Source: Rhodobacter sp. (GTDB lineage: Bacteria; Pseudomonadota; Alphaproteobacteria; Rhodobacterales; Rhodobacteraceae). Taken from it: 7,373 nt of DNA. How positions within the stretch are numbered: position 1 is the stretch's first letter; each line of letters begins with the position of its first letter. The stretch spans positions 1-7,373 of the forward strand of contig PNND01000240.1 in NCBI GenBank assembly GCA_013824045.1. The letters are read 5' to 3'. Below, piece after piece: positions 4,065 to 7,373 of this stretch. The position numbers were made by a program, and so were the translations under genes. The notes beneath the pieces are model-generated. The model was not told the DNA's origin, did not search any database, and was given only the letters and a program-made list of their open reading frames with translations.

Positions 4065-7000
4065 ATGGCAACGATCATCCTTGCGGCGGCGGGGGCCTTT
4101 GTAGGCGCAGGCTTTGGCGGCACGGTGCTGGGCCTGTCGGGTGCGGTGATCGGGCGGGCGGTCGGGGCGACCATCGGGCGGGCCATCGATCAGCGGCTGT
4201 TCGGGGCCGGATCGGAGCCGGTGGAGACGGGGCGGCTGGACCGGCTGCGGCTGATGACATCGGGGCTTGGTGGGGCGTTGCCGGTGGTCTGGGGCCGGGT
4301 GCGGGTGGGCGGTCAGGTGATCTGGGCGTCGGGGTTTACCGAGATCGTCTCGCGGTCGGGCGGGGGCGGCAAGGGGGCGCCGCCTGCGCCGACGGTGACC
4401 AGCTACAGCTATAGCGTCAGTCTGGCGGTGGCGCTGTGCGAGGGCGAGATTCTGGGTGTCGGCCGGGTTTGGGCGGATGGGACCGAGGTGGATGCGCAGC
4501 GGTTGGGGATGCGCGTCTATCCGGGGTCGGAGACGCAATTGCCGGACCCCAAGATCGCGGCGGAGGAGGGGGCGGATCTGGCCCCCGCCTATCGCGGGAC
4601 GGCCTATGTGGTGTTCGAGGATTTGGCGCTTGCCGATTATGGCAACCGGGTGCCGCAGTTTACCTTTGAGGTGATCCGCCCGGCGCAAGGGGCGTTGGCA
4701 GAGCAGGTGGTTCCCTTTGCGCCTGCGATCAAGGCGGTGGCGCTGATCCCCGGGACGGGGGAATACAGTCTGGCCATGCAGAAGGTCGTGCTGCCCGGCG
4801 GGATCGGGGGCGGGACGGTCGCCAATCAGCACAGTGCGGCGGGCGAGAGCGATCTGGCGGTGTCGTTGGCGCAGATGCGGCGGGAATTGCCCGAGGCAGC
4901 GGCGGTGTCGCTGGTGGTGTCATGGTTCGGGAATGATCTGCGCTGCGGGCAGTGCGACATTCGCCCGAAGGTTGAGCAGGCGTCGCTTGATGGCATCGGG
5001 ATGCCGTGGCGCGCGGGCGGGATCGGGCGTTGGCAAGCGCAGGAGGTGCCGAAGCGGGATGACCGGTCGATCTATGGTGGCACGCCTGCGGATGCGGCGG
5101 TGATCGAGGCGATCCGCGCGATCCGCGCGGGTGGGCAGCGGGTGATGTTCTATCCCTTTATCCTGATGGAGCAGTTGGCGGGCAACGGGTTGCCCGATCC
5201 GTGGAGCGGCGCGCCGGATCAGCCGGTGCTGCCCTGGCGCGGGCGGATCACGTTGTCGGTGGCACCCGGGCGACCGGGGACGCCGGACCGGACGGCGGCA
5301 GCCGAGGCAGAGGTGGCGGCCTTCTTCGGAGCGGTGCAGCCGGGAGATTTCAGCCGGGCGGGTGAGGTGATCCATTATTCCGGCCCGGCGCAGGATTGGG
5401 GTCTGCGCCGGTTCATCCTGCACTACGCGCATCTCTGTGCGGCGGCGGGCGGGGTGGAGGCGTTCTGCATCGGATCGGAACTGCGCGAGATCACGTCGAT
5501 CCGGGGCGCGGGGGACAGCTTTCCCGCCGTGGCGGCGATGCGGGTTCTGGCGGCGGACGTGCGCGGGATTCTGGGGCCTGCAGTGAAGATCGGCTATGCG
5601 GCGGATTGGTCGGAATATGCGGGGCTGAGCCGGGACGGGAACCGGTACTTCAACCTCGATCCGCTGTGGGCGGATGCGCATGTCGATTTCGTGGGGATCG
5701 ACAATTACATGCCTCTGTCCGACTGGCGGGTGGAGGAGGAGCAGGCGGATGCGGCTTGGGGGGCCATCCATGACCTGCGTTATCTGATGGCCAATGTCGC
5801 GGGAGGCGAGGGGTTCGACTGGTTCTATGGATCGCCGGAAGCCGTGGCGGCGCAGCGGCGGGAGCCCATTACCGATGGCGATGGGGAGCCGTGGATCTGG
5901 CGGGTGAAGGATATTCGCAACTGGTGGGGGCAGCCGCATCATGAGCGGATCGGAGGCGTGCGGCAGGCGTTGCCGACGGCGTGGGAGCCCGCGGGCAAGC
6001 CTGTATGGTTCACCGAATATGGGTGCCCGGCAGTGGACAAGGGGACCAATCAGCCCAACCTGTTTTTCGATGCGGCCTCATCCGAGAGGGCCTTGCCGCG
6101 CGCCTCGGTAGGGATGCGGGACGACCTGATCCAGATGCAGTATTTCCGGGCCATGGCCGCCCATTGGGGGCAGGCAGAGGCCAATCCGGTATCGCCCGTC
6201 TATGGCGGGCCGATGGTGGATATGGGCAATGCCTATGCCTGGGCCTGGGATGCGCGGCCCTATCCGGCCTTTCCGCTGCGGGAGGAGATCTGGTCCGATG
6301 GGCCGAACTATGCGCGGGGGCATTGGCTGAACGGACGGGCGACGGCGCAGCCGGTTGAAGCGGTGCTGGCCGAGATAGCCGGGCGCGCGGGGCTGGATCT
6401 GCCCGATCTGGAGGGCGTGCAGGGGGTAGTGCGCGGCTTTGCGCTGGACAGTTTGAGCACCGGGCGGGCGGCGATCCAACCGCTAATGCTGGCCTGCGGT
6501 TTTGACGCGACCGAGCGCGAAGGGCGGCTGGCCTTTCGCCGACGGGATGCGCGGGTGGTGGCGGAGGTGGACGCAGACCACTTGGCGATGGACGGGAATG
6601 AGGCGGCGCTGACCGTGCAGCGCGCGGCAGAGGCCGAGGCAGCGGGGCGGCTGCGGGTGGCCTATCTGGATGCCGAGGGGGAGTATCGGCGGCTGGTGGC
6701 GGATGTGTTGCGGGCCGATCATGAAGGGGCGGCGGCGCTGGATCAGGAAGTGCCGCTGGCGCTGTTGCCGGAAGAAGCGCGGCGGATGGCGGAACGCTGG
6801 CTTTCCGAGGCGCGGGTGGGGCGGGATGTGGCGCGCTTTGCGCTGCCGCCTTCTGCGATGGGTATTGCGGTGGGGGATGTGGTGCGGCTGGCCGGGCGGC
6901 GCTGGCGCATCGACCGGATGGAACAGGCGGGGGTGCTGTCGGTTGAGGCGTCACGGGTGGAGCCGGGGGTCTATCTGCCGGGGCCGGATCGGGGTGAGCG

Positions 7001-7373
7001 GGGCGGGATCGCGGCCTTTCTGCCTGCGGTGCCGGTCTATCCGCTGTTTTTGGATCTGCCGCTGATCACCGGGCAGGAAGCGCCCCATGCGCCGCATCTG
7101 GCGGTGACGGCCAGCCCTTGGCCGGGGCGGGTGGCGCTGTGGGGGGCGGATGGGGCGGATGGCTTTGCGCTGAACGGCGTGATGATGCAGGCCGCGATCA
7201 TCGGCGAGACGGAAAACGCGATGGCCGCGGCGCGGCCGGGGCTGTGGGATCGCAGGCCTGCGCTGCGGGTGCGATTTGCGCGGGGGGCGGTGGCGGCGGC
7301 GGCAGAAGGGGCCGTGCTGAACGGCGCCAATCTGGCCGCGATCGGGGATGGCAGCGCGGATGGCTGGGAGCTC
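4065..7373 (+). CDS. g15: Giant baseplate / host-specificity protein with GTA TIM-barrel domain, 3' truncated by window
   Basis: I read 1103 codons without a stop; RcGTA gp15 is about 1300 residues, so roughly the last fifth to sixth is missing. Residues 1-40 are hydrophobic and glycine-rich (AAAGAFVGAGFGGTVLGLSG), followed by LPVVWGRVRVGGQVIWAS, typical of phage tail tip proteins. A CxxC (C294, C297) lies in WFGNDLRCGQCDIRP. From about residue 340 to 700 comes the GTA TIM-barrel-like domain: MFYPFILME, FCIGSELREIT (E472), KIGYAADWSEY, FVGIDNYMPLSDW (D546) and PVWFTEYGCPAVDKG (E651). From about residue 765 a phage-tail_3-type domain follows, with VVRGFALDSLSTGRAAIQPL and FALPPSAMGIAVGDVVRLAG. 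The last part, APHLAVTASPWPGRVALWG onward, starts the C-terminal domain. In RcGTA this protein forms the core of the baseplate, opens on cell contact and may bind the cell surface. ATG 4065 is supported by AGGAG six bases upstream. Confidence 0.93.
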   Translation, partial: MATIILAAAGAFVGAGFGGTVLGLSGAVIGRAVGATIGRAIDQRLFGAGSEPVETGRLDRLRLMTSGLGGALPVVWGRVRVGGQVIWASGFTEIVSRSGGGGKGAPPAPTVTSYSYSVSLAVALCEGEILGVGRVWADGTEVDAQRLGMRVYPGSETQLPDPKIAAEEGADLAPAYRGTAYVVFEDLALADYGNRVPQFTFEVIRPAQGALAEQVVPFAPAIKAVALIPGTGEYSLAMQKVVLPGGIGGGTVANQHSAAGESDLAVSLAQMRRELPEAAAVSLVVSWFGNDLRCGQCDIRPKVEQASLDGIGMPWRAGGIGRWQAQEVPKRDDRSIYGGTPADAAVIEAIRAIRAGGQRVMFYPFILMEQLAGNGLPDPWSGAPDQPVLPWRGRITLSVAPGRPGTPDRTAAAEAEVAAFFGAVQPGDFSRAGEVIHYSGPAQDWGLRRFILHYAHLCAAAGGVEAFCIGSELREITSIRGAGDSFPAVAAMRVLAADVRGILGPAVKIGYAADWSEYAGLSRDGNRYFNLDPLWADAHVDFVGIDNYMPLSDWRVEEEQADAAWGAIHDLRYLMANVAGGEGFDWFYGSPEAVAAQRREPITDGDGEPWIWRVKDIRNWWGQPHHERIGGVRQALPTAWEPAGKPVWFTEYGCPAVDKGTNQPNLFFDAASSERALPRASVGMRDDLIQMQYFRAMAAHWGQAEANPVSPVYGGPMVDMGNAYAWAWDARPYPAFPLREEIWSDGPNYARGHWLNGRATAQPVEAVLAEIAGRAGLDLPDLEGVQGVVRGFALDSLSTGRAAIQPLMLACGFDATEREGRLAFRRRDARVVAEVDADHLAMDGNEAALTVQRAAEAEAAGRLRVAYLDAEGEYRRLVADVLRADHEGAAALDQEVPLALLPEEARRMAERWLSEARVGRDVARFALPPSAMGIAVGDVVRLAGRRWRIDRMEQAGVLSVEASRVEPGVYLPGPDRGERGGIAAFLPAVPVYPLFLDLPLITGQEAPHAPHLAVTASPWPGRVALWGADGADGFALNGVMMQAAIIGETENAMAAARPGLWDRRPALRVRFARGAVAAAAEGAVLNGANLAAIGDGSADGWEL
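5109..5126 (+). repeat. Perfect 9-base tandem duplication in g15
   Basis: GCGATCCGC occurs twice back to back and encodes Ala-Ile-Arg twice (AIRAIR), in a helix at the start of the TIM-barrel region. It keeps the frame. It may be a small slippage duplication or simply repetitive helix coding. Confidence 0.6.

Larger units (their letters stand above)
1..7373 (+). other. Gene transfer agent (RcGTA-type) tail and baseplate gene block
   Basis: Ten consecutive + strand genes match the g7 to g15 order of the RcGTA structural cluster. The diagnostic combination is a 214-residue tape measure, DUF2460 and DUF2163 proteins, a short NlpC/P60 peptidase and a giant protein with a TIM-barrel domain. GTAs are domesticated prophage-derived particles that package random host DNA and carry it to related cells. 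The block is continuous: every gene overlaps or nearly touches the next, so it reads as one operon transcribed from outside the window. Head genes (terminase, portal, protease, capsid) would lie upstream and are not seen. A related intact prophage with this tail module is a less likely alternative, since the GTA-specific g15 architecture and short tape measure favour a GTA. Both ends are cut by the window. Confidence 0.93.

Noticed and set aside
4065..4184. Signal peptide or membrane anchor at the g15 N-terminus
   Set aside because: The segment is hydrophobic and glycine-rich but is preceded by no positive charge and followed by no cleavage site; similar starts occur in phage tail tip proteins that are not secreted.
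3555..4832. Long minus-strand open frame of 425 codons opposite g14 and g15
   Set aside because: Same reason: composition is Arg/Pro/His-rich, it has no motif, and it lies opposite an NlpC/P60 gene and the start of g15.
6010..6954. Minus-strand open frame of 314 codons opposite g15
   Set aside because: Proline/alanine-rich antisense shadow; the + strand reading is a continuous recognisable g15.
1..7373. Promoters, terminators, tRNAs, att sites, CRISPR arrays or insertion sequences
   Set aside because: No intergenic space over 9 bases exists, and I saw no hairpin-plus-T run, tRNA-like fold, spaced repeats or transposase motif.

Overview
The window holds the tail half of a gene transfer agent (GTA) structural cluster of the Rhodobacter capsulatus type (RcGTA). 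The host is very probably a member of the Rhodobacteraceae/Rhodobacterales (Alphaproteobacteria). The identification rests on gene order and family motifs read by eye: head-closure end, tail terminator, TP901-1-type major tail protein, two small tail assembly chaperones, a very short tape measure, distal tail protein (DUF2460), hub protein (DUF2163), NlpC/P60 peptidase, and a giant baseplate protein with a GTA-specific TIM-barrel domain. This is the order g7 to g15 of RcGTA. The DNA is very GC-rich, with G strongly in excess of C on the coding strand.

Layout: all genes are on the + strand and packed with 4-base ATGA/GTGA overlaps, a 1-base TGATG overlap, or gaps of 3 to 9 bases. The order is g7 (partial, 1-150), g8 (147-545), g9 (555-968), g10 (968-1291), g10.1 (1288-1545), g11 (1472-2116), g12 (2126-2758), g13 (2755-3621), g14 (3618-4061) and g15 (4065 to beyond the window end, 1103 codons read with no stop). 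There is no intergenic stretch long enough for a promoter or terminator. I see no RNA gene, insertion sequence or CRISPR array. Transcription must come from upstream, and translation is probably coupled throughout.

How the genes work together: gp7 and gp8 join and terminate the head-tail interface. gp9 polymerises into the tail tube, with gp10/gp10.1 as chaperones and gp11 setting its (short) length. gp12, gp13, gp14 and gp15 build the baseplate, which contacts the recipient cell, locally opens peptidoglycan and lets the packaged host DNA pass. These roles are known for RcGTA and inferred here from family membership.

The cluster looks intact. The points worth a second look are: an abnormally long g10.1 that runs 74 bases into g11; an eight-G tract in g10 that lies in phase for a -1 slip into an open frame leading to g10.1 and also fits a G-quadruplex pattern; a patch of A/T-ending codons at the end of g13; the cysteine quartet of g13; and the conserved-looking acidic pair of the g15 TIM barrel. 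I did not find an undescribed system; GTAs are known elements.
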